A DNA stretch of 64,000 bases, taken from IMG/VR virus record IMGVR_UViG_3300017949_000004, positions 28,249 through 92,248 of that record; one strand, written 5' to 3'. A program made the position numbers and the translations under genes. The stretch comes from a virus. The notes beneath the pieces were generated by a model that saw only the letters and a program-made list of their open reading frames with translations, did no database searches and was not told where the DNA came from. Shown one piece after another: positions 7,943 through 15,532 of this stretch (positions are counted from its first letter, which is position 1; each line of letters opens with the position of its first letter).

Positions 7943-8127
7943 AAACGTAATGCCTCAAGCATATCGTTCCAATGTGCCACCTGCTCTAGTTCTTTTTCTA
8001 CAGCTTCGGCAAAGTCCGTATGCTCTGGAATTGCTCTAGGATTTTCTAAAAGAATTTGCACATTGAGTTTATGTTTATCAATTTGTGCAGTGAAATGTTT
8101 TTGTAAAACTTCGGTTGGTGTTACCAT
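7930..8127 (-). CDS. Small acidic helical protein, unknown
   Basis: 65 aa from ATG 8127 (GGAG six nt upstream; the GGAG itself contains another in-frame ATG at 8139). Predicted helical with Leu/Glu heptads; may be coiled coil. It follows the tRNA gene by 20 nt and is probably cotranscribed with it from the late promoter at 8233-8240. Confidence 0.65.
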   Translation of the reverse strand: MVTPTEVLQKHFTAQIDKHKLNVQILLENPRAIPEHTDFAEAVEKELEQVAHWNDMLEALRLCEQ

Positions 8128-8147
8128 AATATTCTCCATTAAATAAG

Positions 8148-8223
8148 TGGTGCCGGATGCAAGAATCGAACTCGCGACCTTCTCATTACAAGTGAGCTGC
8201 TCTACCTGCTGAGCTAATCCGGC
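8148..8223 (-). tRNA. tRNA-Thr (anticodon TGT), CCA encoded
   Basis: 76-nt cloverleaf: acceptor stem GCCGGAT/ATCCGGC, D-arm GCTC/GAGC, anticodon loop CTTGTAA giving TGT, T-arm with TTCGATT, and genomic CCA. The anticodon stem has one G-A mismatch at its base. TGT reads ACA and other ACN codons, fitting an AT-rich phage translating in a host with different codon use. Confidence 0.95.
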
Positions 8224-8232
8224 GGCTCTCGA

Positions 8233-8240
8233 TATTTATA
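8233..8240 (-). promoter_or_regulatory. T4-type late promoter directly before tRNA-Thr
   Basis: Minus-strand TATAAATA; with T4 spacing the start would be near 8227, four nt before the mature tRNA 5' end. This implies late tRNA synthesis with almost no 5' leader. Confidence 0.7.
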
Positions 8241-8302
8241 CACTCAACAAAAGTGGGCCTTTTGTAAGTCTTGCCCAGGACTTTCTCATTACAAAGAAAT
8301 GC

Positions 8303-8563
8303 TTACTTAAATAAAGTAGCACCTGCTACAGAATAAGCTGCAGCGATCATTGCTCGGCTTGGGGTACCGAGGCGATAGACAGTTTTACCTGTCTTGCTCA
8401 CGTTGGTGTAAACAGGAAAACCTGCTTCTCGAAGTTCTGCAATTCGAGCACCTACTGAACGAACTCCAAACATTCTTTCAGCCTGAGCCTCAGAAAGACT
8501 CTGCCCTGAAGACAAGAAGTTAAGGATCTTCTTGGTTTGGTTTGTAGATACAGTCTTAGTCAT
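8303..8563 (-). CDS. Winged-helix/HTH DNA-binding protein
   Basis: 86 aa. Residues about 8-75 fit a winged helix: KKILNFLSSGQSLSEAQAERMF as helix 1-2, VRSVGARIAELREAGF as recognition helix, and VYTNVSKTGKTVYRLG as the beta wing. Such small phage proteins often act as early transcriptional regulators. It follows the 106-aa gene by 12 nt and shares its early promoter. Confidence 0.75.
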   Translation of the reverse strand: MTKTVSTNQTKKILNFLSSGQSLSEAQAERMFGVRSVGARIAELREAGFPVYTNVSKTGKTVYRLGTPSRAMIAAAYSVAGATLFK

Positions 8564-8575
8564 AATATACTCCTA

Positions 8576-8896
8576 TTAGTTAGACGTTTCATTTACTACA
8601 GTTGTCGAACCAGAAACTGCTGGGGCAGTATTAACTACCTTTACAGTTTTAGGAACGTTACGATGAATGACTTTCAAAAGAGCATCCTTAGTTTGAGCGC
8701 TGCCAATATCGGCATTGTCCAAAAGATACTTAGCTGCATCTTTTTTAGTCATTGCTGAAGGTAACTCGAGAAAAAAGTGTTCCGAGTTATCTTTCAGTTT
8801 CTTAATACGGGAAACCATGTCGTTGCCAAAACGTGCCTTAGTAACACCGTTTGACGTAACAGAATAACCCGCAAATTTAAAAGTTTGATTAGACAT
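8576..8896 (-). CDS. Unknown early protein
   Basis: 106 aa, not recognised. N-terminal beta-like FKFAGYSVTSNGVTKARFG, a central helical part with KKDAAKYLLDN, and a Thr/Val/Ser-rich disordered tail. First gene after the early promoter at 8927-8955, co-transcribed with the winged-helix gene. Confidence 0.7.
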   Translation of the reverse strand: MSNQTFKFAGYSVTSNGVTKARFGNDMVSRIKKLKDNSEHFFLELPSAMTKKDAAKYLLDNADIGSAQTKDALLKVIHRNVPKTVKVVNTAPAVSGSTTVVNETSN

Positions 8897-8926
8897 AATG
8901 TATTTCTCCTAACAATTTACCCTACT

Positions 8927-8955
8927 ATTATAGCACCACTAATTGAGAAAGTCAA
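8927..8955 (-). promoter_or_regulatory. Early (sigma-70) promoter for 8896-8303
   Basis: Minus strand TTGACT (8955-8950), 17 nt, TATAAT (8932-8927), with TGC before both boxes. Confidence 0.9.
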
Positions 8956-8981
8956 GCAAAAGATGACCAAAATGATCAATT

Positions 8982-9467
8982 CTATGCTGCCTCCAGTTCT
9001 TTTTGTAGTTGCTCGCCAGTGAACCACCCTTTGGCAGTTTTGAATTCACACTTATAATCTGAGCGTTCGCTCTGTGAGAGAGGAATCCATGACTCACTCT
9101 TAGCGAGAATTTCACGGCGCATGTAACCATGCTCGTCATTGTTGGTAAAACGCTGGCAAATCCAACGATCCATTTTCCAGACAAACTCGGTTACAGTATC
9201 CCAATCCTCGCATTCACGAGCATCGTCCTCAACGATCTCCCAACCTAGGATATACTCCTCGGAAGCCTCGTTACGGTACTCAATGAGATCCGTCAGAGTA
9301 GGAATGCCCTCCTGAGCAATCTTGTTGATCTGAGCAGTGCTCAAATTACGAACAACATAGGTGTCGCCACCCTTGAACTTCCAATACTGAGGGCACTCGC
9401 CCTTACCGTCCCAATCATGGGCACCGTAATTTTCTTTGTATTGGGTCCAAATAACTAACTTCGACAT
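8982..9467 (-). CDS. Unknown Trp-rich early protein
   Basis: 161 aa from ATG 9467 (GAGGAAG upstream), not the more distal in-frame ATG at 9527 which lies inside the promoter. Acidic with many Trp and Tyr; starts MSKLVIWTQYKENYGAHDW, a segment I associate with conserved phage proteins of unknown function. Base composition here is clearly more GC-rich than neighbours (codons such as CTC, GAG, ACC), hinting at a separate origin. Confidence 0.7.
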   Translation of the reverse strand: MSKLVIWTQYKENYGAHDWDGKGECPQYWKFKGGDTYVVRNLSTAQINKIAQEGIPTLTDLIEYRNEASEEYILGWEIVEDDARECEDWDTVTEFVWKMDRWICQRFTNNDEHGYMRREILAKSESWIPLSQSERSDYKCEFKTAKGWFTGEQLQKELEAA

Positions 9468-9494
9468 AACCACTTCCTCACTTTGTATACCACT

Positions 9495-9523
9495 ATTATA
9501 GAGCCTTTTATACCATTTGTCAA
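9495..9523 (-). promoter_or_regulatory. Early (sigma-70) promoter with A-tract UP-like element
   Basis: Minus strand TTGACA (9523-9518), 17 nt, TATAAT (9500-9495). Upstream minus-strand A-tracts (about 9530-9560) resemble an UP element. Confidence 0.9.
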
Positions 9524-9615
9524 GCATTTTTTCACATTTTTTTGAATTTTTTTTTCGTTATATAAATCAATGACTTACATTTCGCTCTGAGATCCCCTGT
9601 AAACGCCTCTCTTGA

Positions 9616-9649
9616 GGGGGTATATCTGGGTATTAGTGGGGTATTAGGG
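9616..9649 (+). other. Predicted G-quadruplex motif in intergenic region
   Basis: Plus strand G-runs at 9616-9620, 9628-9630, 9638-9641 and 9647-9649 with loops of 7, 7 and 5 nt, satisfying the G3+N1-7 pattern. It lies in the 195-nt gap (9468-9661) between the sulfotransferase-like gene and the 161-aa gene; the rest of that gap holds the early promoter and T-rich sequence. Confidence 0.6.
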
Positions 9650-9661
9650 TACCCTCAGGCC

Positions 9662-10261
9662 CTAAGACAGACGGTCAATCTTTTGGGATATGCCGAATCC
9701 GTTAGCTACGGATTGGATAGTTTCGTCAAATATGTTGAAATCCTTATTAGTTTTCAATAGGTTATACTCCGTGTTCACGTCATATAGATCCTCATACCAT
9801 GTGATCTCTTTATCGTTGAAATAGCAGTAATCTAGTATAGATGCATAGCTATTGGCTAGGACTTTAGATGAGTTCATAACGAACTGCTTAAAATCGATAA
9901 ACTCTGCGAACTGACTTCTCAGTATATAGTCATAGGATGAATAGAAAACGTTCTTCCAATTACGCCTAACCAAATAGTAATCTGCAAAGGGCAAAAGTTG
10001 AGTAGATGTTTCTGCATTGGCTAGGACTATTCTGTTCTTATGATCTGCCCAACCCTTCATAAATTGCTCTGTTGTCCACTCTGGCTGTACAGGTGCCTCA
10101 TGCGTTTCTTTTTTAATCTGAGTAATAGATACAAAGAATACATCTGGATACTCTTGTATGTGCGTAGAATGAAGCTCACCAAAAAAAGGTAAGCCTGTCT
10201 CCTCAGATTTATCTAAACAAAATTTTGTGCCTCCTGATCGAGGCATTGCTAAAACTATCAC
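9662..10261 (-). CDS. Sulfotransferase-like P-loop protein
   Basis: 199 aa; GTG start overlapping the upstream stop (GTGA). MPRSGGTKF at residues 6-14 resembles the PAPS 5'-phosphosulfate loop of sulfotransferases, and YYLVRRNWKNVFYSSYDYI matches the RxPxxxxxS region that contacts the 3' phosphate. Typical members are 250-300 aa, so it is short. It would transfer sulfate from PAPS to a sugar or protein. The APS-kinase-like gene at 15092-15532 makes a PAPS link plausible (inference). Confidence 0.65.
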   Translation of the reverse strand: MIVLAMPRSGGTKFCLDKSEETGLPFFGELHSTHIQEYPDVFFVSITQIKKETHEAPVQPEWTTEQFMKGWADHKNRIVLANAETSTQLLPFADYYLVRRNWKNVFYSSYDYILRSQFAEFIDFKQFVMNSSKVLANSYASILDYCYFNDKEITWYEDLYDVNTEYNLLKTNKDFNIFDETIQSVANGFGISQKIDRLS

Positions 10262-11595
10262 TGTTTAGGCTCGTTACTGTAATTTGCCTCTCGTAATTGT
10301 AGAACTTGATCTTTAACAAAGTCCTCGGGATCGTGTGAAATCCAATAAGGTCTCCAATCAATTAATGTATCCTTTAACCAAGGAACATCCTGAAAATCTT
10401 GCTGTTGATCTAAGTTTTGTTGTATTAATACGTTTCTATTGAATAGAGCAATCTTATTACAATTTGACATAACTTCAGCATATTGTTCAGGGTTTGTTTT
10501 TTTCATTGCCTTCAATCTTCCCATTTCCATACAAATTGCATGTCGGCGGAGATTGTCGTCTTCTATACTATCATATGTTTCGTCTATGTATGGATGAAAT
10601 GTTTTAAAGCCCATGTCAAGCCATTCTTTCATAAAGTATGGTGTTGAATATGCTATAACAGGTTTGGCACAAAGTATTGCTTTATAGGTCTTTTCTGTTA
10701 AGAATGCTGGGCTAAAATCTTGTATTGATAAATCGCCGTTCTGATATTGTAAGTAATCTCCATAAAAGTTTTTAAAGGGAAGATAGTGAGACTCTATTAA
10801 AATATGTATGTCAGTTTTTAAAATTGCATTTACAATTACATCATTCCACTTATCCAATTTTTGTCTTGGATCGGAGGTTGGATCAACTTCGTAAGGGGTG
10901 TTCCTTATCCAATTTGCTATTCCAGGTCTTACTTCACCCTTAAGAATTTCTGTTGCATCCTTTATCATCTCTTCTGTAGTATAGATTTTAACACGTTCTA
11001 AATACTCAGCCTGTGGCCCTTTATCCGCATCAGTCATAAAGTATGGATTCATTCTGTGAAATGAAAAAATCATATCACTTAAAAAATCTTTTCTGTAAAA
11101 ATCTAGGTATAGTGCCAATCTTTCTGGGTGATAGTTTCTACTGAAACAAGAAAATTGTGCTTTGCTAGGCTGTATTAACTTTTCTTCAGGCACCCAAGGA
11201 ACTCTTAATTGAAGAGCACCATAAAGATAGATATGAGGTTCGCCGTAATCCTTCCAGCATTTCAAAACAAATTTTCTAAAGAGTTCGTCCTTAACAATCC
11301 AGTGAACTTTTTCTACAGGTATTTTTTGTCTCTTTAGCTGGTTTCTAATAGCAACCAAATCTCTTTTATTAAAATAATCATCTGGAAAGTATATTAATAT
11401 CTTTGTACCGAATGTATCTCTTAAATGATCCCAATGCTCTTGAGACATCAAGTCTTCAAATCTAACACCACGAACTGCGGCATCTAGTCTATCGTAAAAA
11501 TAGATTGCATTTGGATCACTTAGAGCAGTATCCATTTTATAGATATGTTGATTGAGGAATCCATCACCTCGTTTGGCCGCACTGTAAAATCTCAT
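10258..11595 (-). CDS. Large glycosyltransferase-like protein
   Basis: 445 aa. The C-terminal half has FLTEKTYKAILCAKPVIAYS and a following Tyr/Phe/Asp-rich stretch, which is the donor-binding signature of GT10/exostosin-like GT-B transferases found in many marine phages. The N-terminal half is not recognised. It is in an operon of ATGA-type overlaps with the sulfotransferase-like gene and lies 2 nt from the oxygenase gene. Confidence 0.6.
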   Translation of the reverse strand: MRFYSAAKRGDGFLNQHIYKMDTALSDPNAIYFYDRLDAAVRGVRFEDLMSQEHWDHLRDTFGTKILIYFPDDYFNKRDLVAIRNQLKRQKIPVEKVHWIVKDELFRKFVLKCWKDYGEPHIYLYGALQLRVPWVPEEKLIQPSKAQFSCFSRNYHPERLALYLDFYRKDFLSDMIFSFHRMNPYFMTDADKGPQAEYLERVKIYTTEEMIKDATEILKGEVRPGIANWIRNTPYEVDPTSDPRQKLDKWNDVIVNAILKTDIHILIESHYLPFKNFYGDYLQYQNGDLSIQDFSPAFLTEKTYKAILCAKPVIAYSTPYFMKEWLDMGFKTFHPYIDETYDSIEDDNLRRHAICMEMGRLKAMKKTNPEQYAEVMSNCNKIALFNRNVLIQQNLDQQQDFQDVPWLKDTLIDWRPYWISHDPEDFVKDQVLQLREANYSNEPKQ

Positions 11596-11597
11596 TA

Positions 11598-12329
11598 TTA
11601 TTTCCTTGTTGGTAAATCAAAGGGCTCATCTGTTTCTTTATCATACCAATACAAACTTCTATGAGGCCTATCCCCATCTTTATAGTCTGCATCACTATAA
11701 TAGAAAAATAATCTAAAAGTTGTCCGGTGTACATCTTCAGGACATTTTAGTGGTTTAGGATAACCATGAAATCCTCTCTTATGGTAATCCCATATTACTA
11801 CACTGTTAAATTCACACGGAAAGTCCTTTATCATATTTTCTTTTTTATGATCCCAGAACTCTAGGGCACCCTTCCATTCAGGGTCCCAGTCGGGTGTTAA
11901 GTATACGATTAAGGAAAGTGCTCTGTGTAATTTTAATCTGTCGTTCCAGTTAAAATCTGTATGAACTTTTAAACTGTCGCCATTCCAAGATTTAGAATAT
12001 CCTGCTCCTACTAGATAAGGATCAGAAATTAAATCATCTCTTCCTACTAATTTGCACAACCATTCCATGCCCAAAGCGCCATGTAATCCTTCAATAAATT
12101 CTCTAGCGACTGGCATGTGTTCTGTTTTTATACACTCCTGCATCCGACTACCATTTCTCTCAAAGGTAGACCAGTGATGATCAGGTATTGTGTTCGACTC
12201 CTCAAACATTCTGCGTGCTAGATTTTCTGGCAGAAAGTTTTTTAGTCTTACATGTGGTACCGGAGTCTGTGTACTATACTCATCATGTAGTTCAAAGGCA
12301 TTGTGCGTTGCCGTAATGTAATCTATCAA
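11598..12329 (-). CDS. 2-oxoglutarate/Fe(II)-dependent oxygenase (prolyl hydroxylase-like)
   Basis: 243 aa, starting at TTG 12329 with AAGG upstream. The iron ligands can be placed: His123-x-Asp125 in KVHTDFNW and His188 in RGFHGYP, with an Arg near 202-206 for 2-oxoglutarate. Family members hydroxylate protein side chains, nucleic acid bases or small molecules. It sits among sugar enzymes; the substrate is unknown. One of three members of this superfamily in the window. Confidence 0.85.
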   Translation of the reverse strand: MIDYITATHNAFELHDEYSTQTPVPHVRLKNFLPENLARRMFEESNTIPDHHWSTFERNGSRMQECIKTEHMPVAREFIEGLHGALGMEWLCKLVGRDDLISDPYLVGAGYSKSWNGDSLKVHTDFNWNDRLKLHRALSLIVYLTPDWDPEWKGALEFWDHKKENMIKDFPCEFNSVVIWDYHKRGFHGYPKPLKCPEDVHRTTFRLFFYYSDADYKDGDRPHRSLYWYDKETDEPFDLPTRK

Positions 12330-12332
12330 TTC

Positions 12333-12659
12333 TTATTTACCTTTAAATGCTTGAGCTCCAAAAAATGCTGCAACAATACCTGCTACTGCTACAAAATATG
12401 TTGGTGCCATATCTCCTAATGTAGCTTGAGCTTGTTCTAGTCCTGCTAAACTAGCAACGACCACAGCAAAAGGATAGAGTAACATACCCCAAAGTGCAAA
12501 CCAAGCCATACTACGTTGACTGTCTCGCATTGCATCCTGGTCTTCAAGTTCTTTTCTCTTAAATTCCATGTACATTGCTTTTTCTTCATCATCTACTTTA
12601 CCGTCACCATTGGTGTCTGCAGGGTGGAACTCTTTAGCCTTTACTTCTTCTTCTGCCAT
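12333..12659 (-). CDS. Two-TM protein with an EF-hand loop; holin candidate
   Basis: 108 aa from ATG 12659 (AAGGAGA upstream). Residues 15-26 (DTNGDGKVDDEE) are a textbook 12-residue EF-hand calcium loop with ligands at positions 1, 3, 5, 7, 9 and 12. Two membrane helices follow (about 51-73 and 85-104) and the tail is short and basic, the layout of class II holins. A late promoter lies 32 nt upstream. A calcium-responsive holin is an attractive but unproven reading; it could also be a membrane-anchored host-modifying protein. Confidence 0.7.
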   Translation of the reverse strand: MAEEEVKAKEFHPADTNGDGKVDDEEKAMYMEFKRKELEDQDAMRDSQRSMAWFALWGMLLYPFAVVVASLAGLEQAQATLGDMAPTYFVAVAGIVAAFFGAQAFKGK

Positions 12660-12690
12660 AATAGTTCTCCTTACTAAAGTAATCAAGAAC

Positions 12691-12698
12691 TATTTATA
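12691..12698 (-). promoter_or_regulatory. T4-type late promoter before EF-hand membrane protein
   Basis: Minus-strand TATAAATA, located in the last codons of the 248-aa gene and 32 nt before the ATG at 12659. Confidence 0.8.
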
Positions 12699-13440
12699 AC
12701 TTTTTTTCCCTTATGTTTTTAAATACTTTTAACAGCTCTTCTTTGTCTATTTCTGTTTTTAGTGTAGCAATTTTTATTTCACCTAACGCCATCCTAGGGT
12801 CGTGAAAATTATAAGGCAATTTGTCTGGCATCTTTTGATAGAAAGCCTTATAGTGTTCCTTTAAATGTTCCGCGTCCTCTTCCGTAATAGGATCGTCTAA
12901 ATGTACTTCAAAGTCTGTGCTTGTCCAATATTGAGGAACAAGAAGAGATTGGTCTATATTAAAATTACCTGTTGCCACTATTTGTTCAAATGATCTTCCT
13001 TCAAGGTGAGGATAGGATAAAAACATATCTCCAAAGTTTCTTTGTAAAGTAAATTTAAAGTAATCCTCGTCTCGTAATCTAAATCTTTTTGAACCACCTT
13101 TAAACCCCCAATGCAATGGTTGCTCAAAGTCTGCCTTCTCATACAATATTAAATAGTCTCTTAAATCTAGATAAGATTGTCTCTGTGCTGTTGTGGATTC
13201 TCCTATCCATGTTTCCAAATACTGAAACATCAATGTAGGATTTGAGAAATTAAAGTGTGCTGTTTCTGGGATTAAAAGTTCTTCACATAAGGATCGAATT
13301 TTTTCTAAATAAAACTCTCGATCCTTGTCAAGGAAAAAGTATTCCTTCATATACTGAAGATTGTCTCTGATTGCTACAGCATGTTTTGTAGTCCAGGGAT
13401 CAACTGTTTCCCATTCTATTCCGTAAAAATTTAAAATCAA
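12694..13440 (-). CDS. Unknown protein
   Basis: 248 aa, not recognised. Soluble, rich in Phe, Tyr and Leu, with a LHWGFKGGSKRFRLRDEDYF segment that could bind phosphate, and a Lys-rich C-terminal helix. Its start overlaps the end of the gp41 helicase gene by 4 nt, so it is expressed with the replication genes. Confidence 0.65.
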   Translation of the reverse strand: MILNFYGIEWETVDPWTTKHAVAIRDNLQYMKEYFFLDKDREFYLEKIRSLCEELLIPETAHFNFSNPTLMFQYLETWIGESTTAQRQSYLDLRDYLILYEKADFEQPLHWGFKGGSKRFRLRDEDYFKFTLQRNFGDMFLSYPHLEGRSFEQIVATGNFNIDQSLLVPQYWTSTDFEVHLDDPITEEDAEHLKEHYKAFYQKMPDKLPYNFHDPRMALGEIKIATLKTEIDKEELLKVFKNIREKKL

Positions 13441-14810
13441 AACTTAATGCCCTCAAACCTGCTACCAAATTTAGAATTATCAAATACAGGGCCATCATCT
13501 TTACCTGTGTCCTGAAGATCTGCTGTAGGATTTTCTAAATCAAACAATTTCATTCTTGCCCTATCAACGCCTATCATAAATCTTTTGTTTCTAGTAGGAT
13601 CAGAATATCTATTCTTTAATTGTTTAACCATCATCTGTCCTAACTTTTCTATCTCCTCTGTACTTATAAGAGCAAACATTAAATCTGCTGTAGCAGGCAA
13701 GCCAAAGGACTCAGAAGTATCTGTTAGTTCTACATCACTGCTGTTGTAACCGCCCCTTGTAGTTTGTGTAGCGCTAACAATAGGAACATCATATTCTACA
13801 GCAAGTCCTCTTAGCTCTTCTGCTATAGACTTAATAATAGTATATGAGTTAGCAGACGATCCTGCTCTGAACCTACTAGAAGAACAGATATTAAGATAGT
13901 CAATAAAAATAATGTCCGGAGAAAAGTTTCTTTTAAGTTTAAGTTCATTCAATAACGCTTTAAAGTGTCCTGCATGTGCCGATGCTGTTGGATATTCTTT
14001 AATAATTAGCCTACCCTGTATTTTGCTATTTATTTTAGATATCCTATCGTCAAACATAGACTTGCTTAAGTCTTTCAAATCATGTATAGGCAAATTAAAC
14101 AAGTTTGCATCTATACGTTCTGCAATCCTTTCCTCTGCCATCTCAAGAGTAATGTATAAAACATTTTTACCTTGAGATATACAAGCAGCCGCCATATGAC
14201 ACATAAACAAAGACTTACCTACACCCGTGCCTGCCAATGCAATATTTAATGTTTTGTTAGCAAGGCCTCCCTCTGTTATCTTGTTAAACATTTCCAAGTC
14301 AAAGGGTAGCTTTTCTTCTAGTCTATGATAAAATTCAAAACGTTGATCAGCATTTTCGATATAATCATGTCCTACGTTGTTATCAAAACCAACCTGTAAT
14401 GCTTCTGATAACATTCCTGGAAGAGCATCAGGACCTCTTTGTTTATCCTTACCATCTATAACTTGAATGCTTTCCATAATAGCATTATAGATTGCTTTGT
14501 CTTTACAATACCTTTCAGTTTCATCGAGAAGCCACGCCTCGTCTGTCTCTATCTGGGCAATTTCATCTACCCATTCTTGTACAGCGGGCAAGTCAGATTC
14601 AGATATACTTCTATCTTCATCTACAGAAATTCTTAATGCTTGTTTTGTGGGTGGGTCGTTGTACTTCTCAGAATACTCTACAATTTTTCTTAGAATTATT
14701 TTATGTTCACCCGAAAAATACTCTGCCTTTAAGAAAGGAATTACTTTTCGAAAGTAATTATCATTCGTTAGCAGGTTATTTAAAATTGCATCTTCAATTC
14801 TTGTCTTCAA
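13437..14810 (-). CDS. 41: Replicative DNA helicase, gp41
   Basis: 457 aa, close to T4 gp41 (475 aa). A TTG at 14810 is the start: GGAG sits 9 nt upstream and no suitable ATG exists. The DnaB-type RecA domain has Walker A GTGVGKS (194-200), Walker B IIFIDYLNI, and an arginine-rich C-terminal strand (NKRFMIGVDRARMK). The hexamer unwinds DNA 5'-3' on the lagging strand with primase gp61 (not in window). Confidence 0.95.
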   Translation of the reverse strand: MKTRIEDAILNNLLTNDNYFRKVIPFLKAEYFSGEHKIILRKIVEYSEKYNDPPTKQALRISVDEDRSISESDLPAVQEWVDEIAQIETDEAWLLDETERYCKDKAIYNAIMESIQVIDGKDKQRGPDALPGMLSEALQVGFDNNVGHDYIENADQRFEFYHRLEEKLPFDLEMFNKITEGGLANKTLNIALAGTGVGKSLFMCHMAAACISQGKNVLYITLEMAEERIAERIDANLFNLPIHDLKDLSKSMFDDRISKINSKIQGRLIIKEYPTASAHAGHFKALLNELKLKRNFSPDIIFIDYLNICSSSRFRAGSSANSYTIIKSIAEELRGLAVEYDVPIVSATQTTRGGYNSSDVELTDTSESFGLPATADLMFALISTEEIEKLGQMMVKQLKNRYSDPTRNKRFMIGVDRARMKLFDLENPTADLQDTGKDDGPVFDNSKFGSRFEGIKF

Positions 14811-14816
14811 TTAATT

Positions 14817-15197
14817 TTACTCCATAGGGTGGGTGTCTGCAATTTGTTGCAGTCCTTTACGGATATTAGTAGCAGAGATTTCCTCTATCTTGTCTTCTAA
14901 TTTTTCCTGTTCAATTTTATAACCAACGTCCCTACCATAGGTAATATGTGTTATGTTAGGAACATTCATTATAACATAATGTTCTGAAGAATAAAAGCCT
15001 TCTTTTGCCAAAGCTGTTGTAATCTGTACTGAGCGTTCGTTAAAGTCATAGGGATTACCTTCTGTTCCATCAGAAGCCCTAAGTAAAATTACTACTTGAC
15101 CAGTCTTGGAAATTGCTCTTTTAAATAGCTCTGTATGCCCTTTGTGCCAGGGCTGAAACCTTCCAAGGAGTTGAGTAGTTGGTTTTGTCCAATCCAT
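14817..15197 (-). CDS. Nucleotidyltransferase, C-terminal half of a split kinase-nucleotidyltransferase
   Basis: 126 aa. GRFQPWHKGH (12-21) contains HxGH, THITYGRDVGY resembles the GRD motif that ATP sulfurylases share, and ISATNIRK closes the fold. In many bacteria and phages this domain is the C-terminal half of a single protein whose N-terminal half is APS-kinase-like. Here the two halves are in different frames and overlap by 106 nt. AAGGA lies 7 nt before this ATG, so it can be made alone. Whether the product is an ATP-sulfurylase-like or NMN-type enzyme is not decided. Confidence 0.75.
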   Translation of the reverse strand: MDWTKPTTQLLGRFQPWHKGHTELFKRAISKTGQVVILLRASDGTEGNPYDFNERSVQITTALAKEGFYSSEHYVIMNVPNITHITYGRDVGYKIEQEKLEDKIEEISATNIRKGLQQIADTHPME

Positions 15198-15532
15198 GTT
15201 TTAATCCTTAAATTGTATTTTTGTGGAGACTCAAAAATCTTATTAGTGTCTGCAAATCTTCCTGCTTTAATTGTGTCCATCCATATTATATAGTCTGCAT
15301 CTACAATATCTCTCATTTTTTTGAGTGGACAAACAAAATCAAATATACCAAAGTCGTAAAAAGACATACGATAAGCCTGCCTTAGTCTCCCCTCTTCCGT
15401 AAAATCCCAATCATCGTGCTTCTCTCTTAGTGTATCTGCATTGTAATATGGAACAAGAAAATGATATGCTAGTTCTTTTGCTAATGTAGTTTTGCCACTA
15501 CCAGGAAGTCCCATGATTAAAATTTTATTCAA
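15092..15532 (-). CDS. APS-kinase-like P-loop kinase, frame-split from the next gene
   Basis: 146 aa from TTG 15532 (GAGG eight nt upstream); the first ATG falls inside the P-loop strand. GLPGSGKT (8-15) is Walker A, NADTLREKHDDWDF matches the CysC substrate loop, and KAGRFADTN precedes the lid end. APS kinase phosphorylates adenylylsulfate to PAPS. After about residue 110 the product reads through the nucleotidyltransferase sequence in the wrong frame and ends in an unrelated tail, as expected if a fused ancestor suffered an indel. The kinase core (P-loop to lid) is intact. Confidence 0.75.
   Translation of the reverse strand: MNKILIMGLPGSGKTTLAKELAYHFLVPYYNADTLREKHDDWDFTEEGRLRQAYRMSFYDFGIFDFVCPLKKMRDIVDADYIIWMDTIKAGRFADTNKIFESPQKYNLRIKTWIGQNQLLNSLEGFSPGTKGIQSYLKEQFPRLVK

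Noticed and set aside
9527-9661. Possible second gene or ncRNA in 9528-9661
   Set aside because: No open frame with a ribosome site; only promoter upstream A-tracts, a small stem and the G-rich motif.
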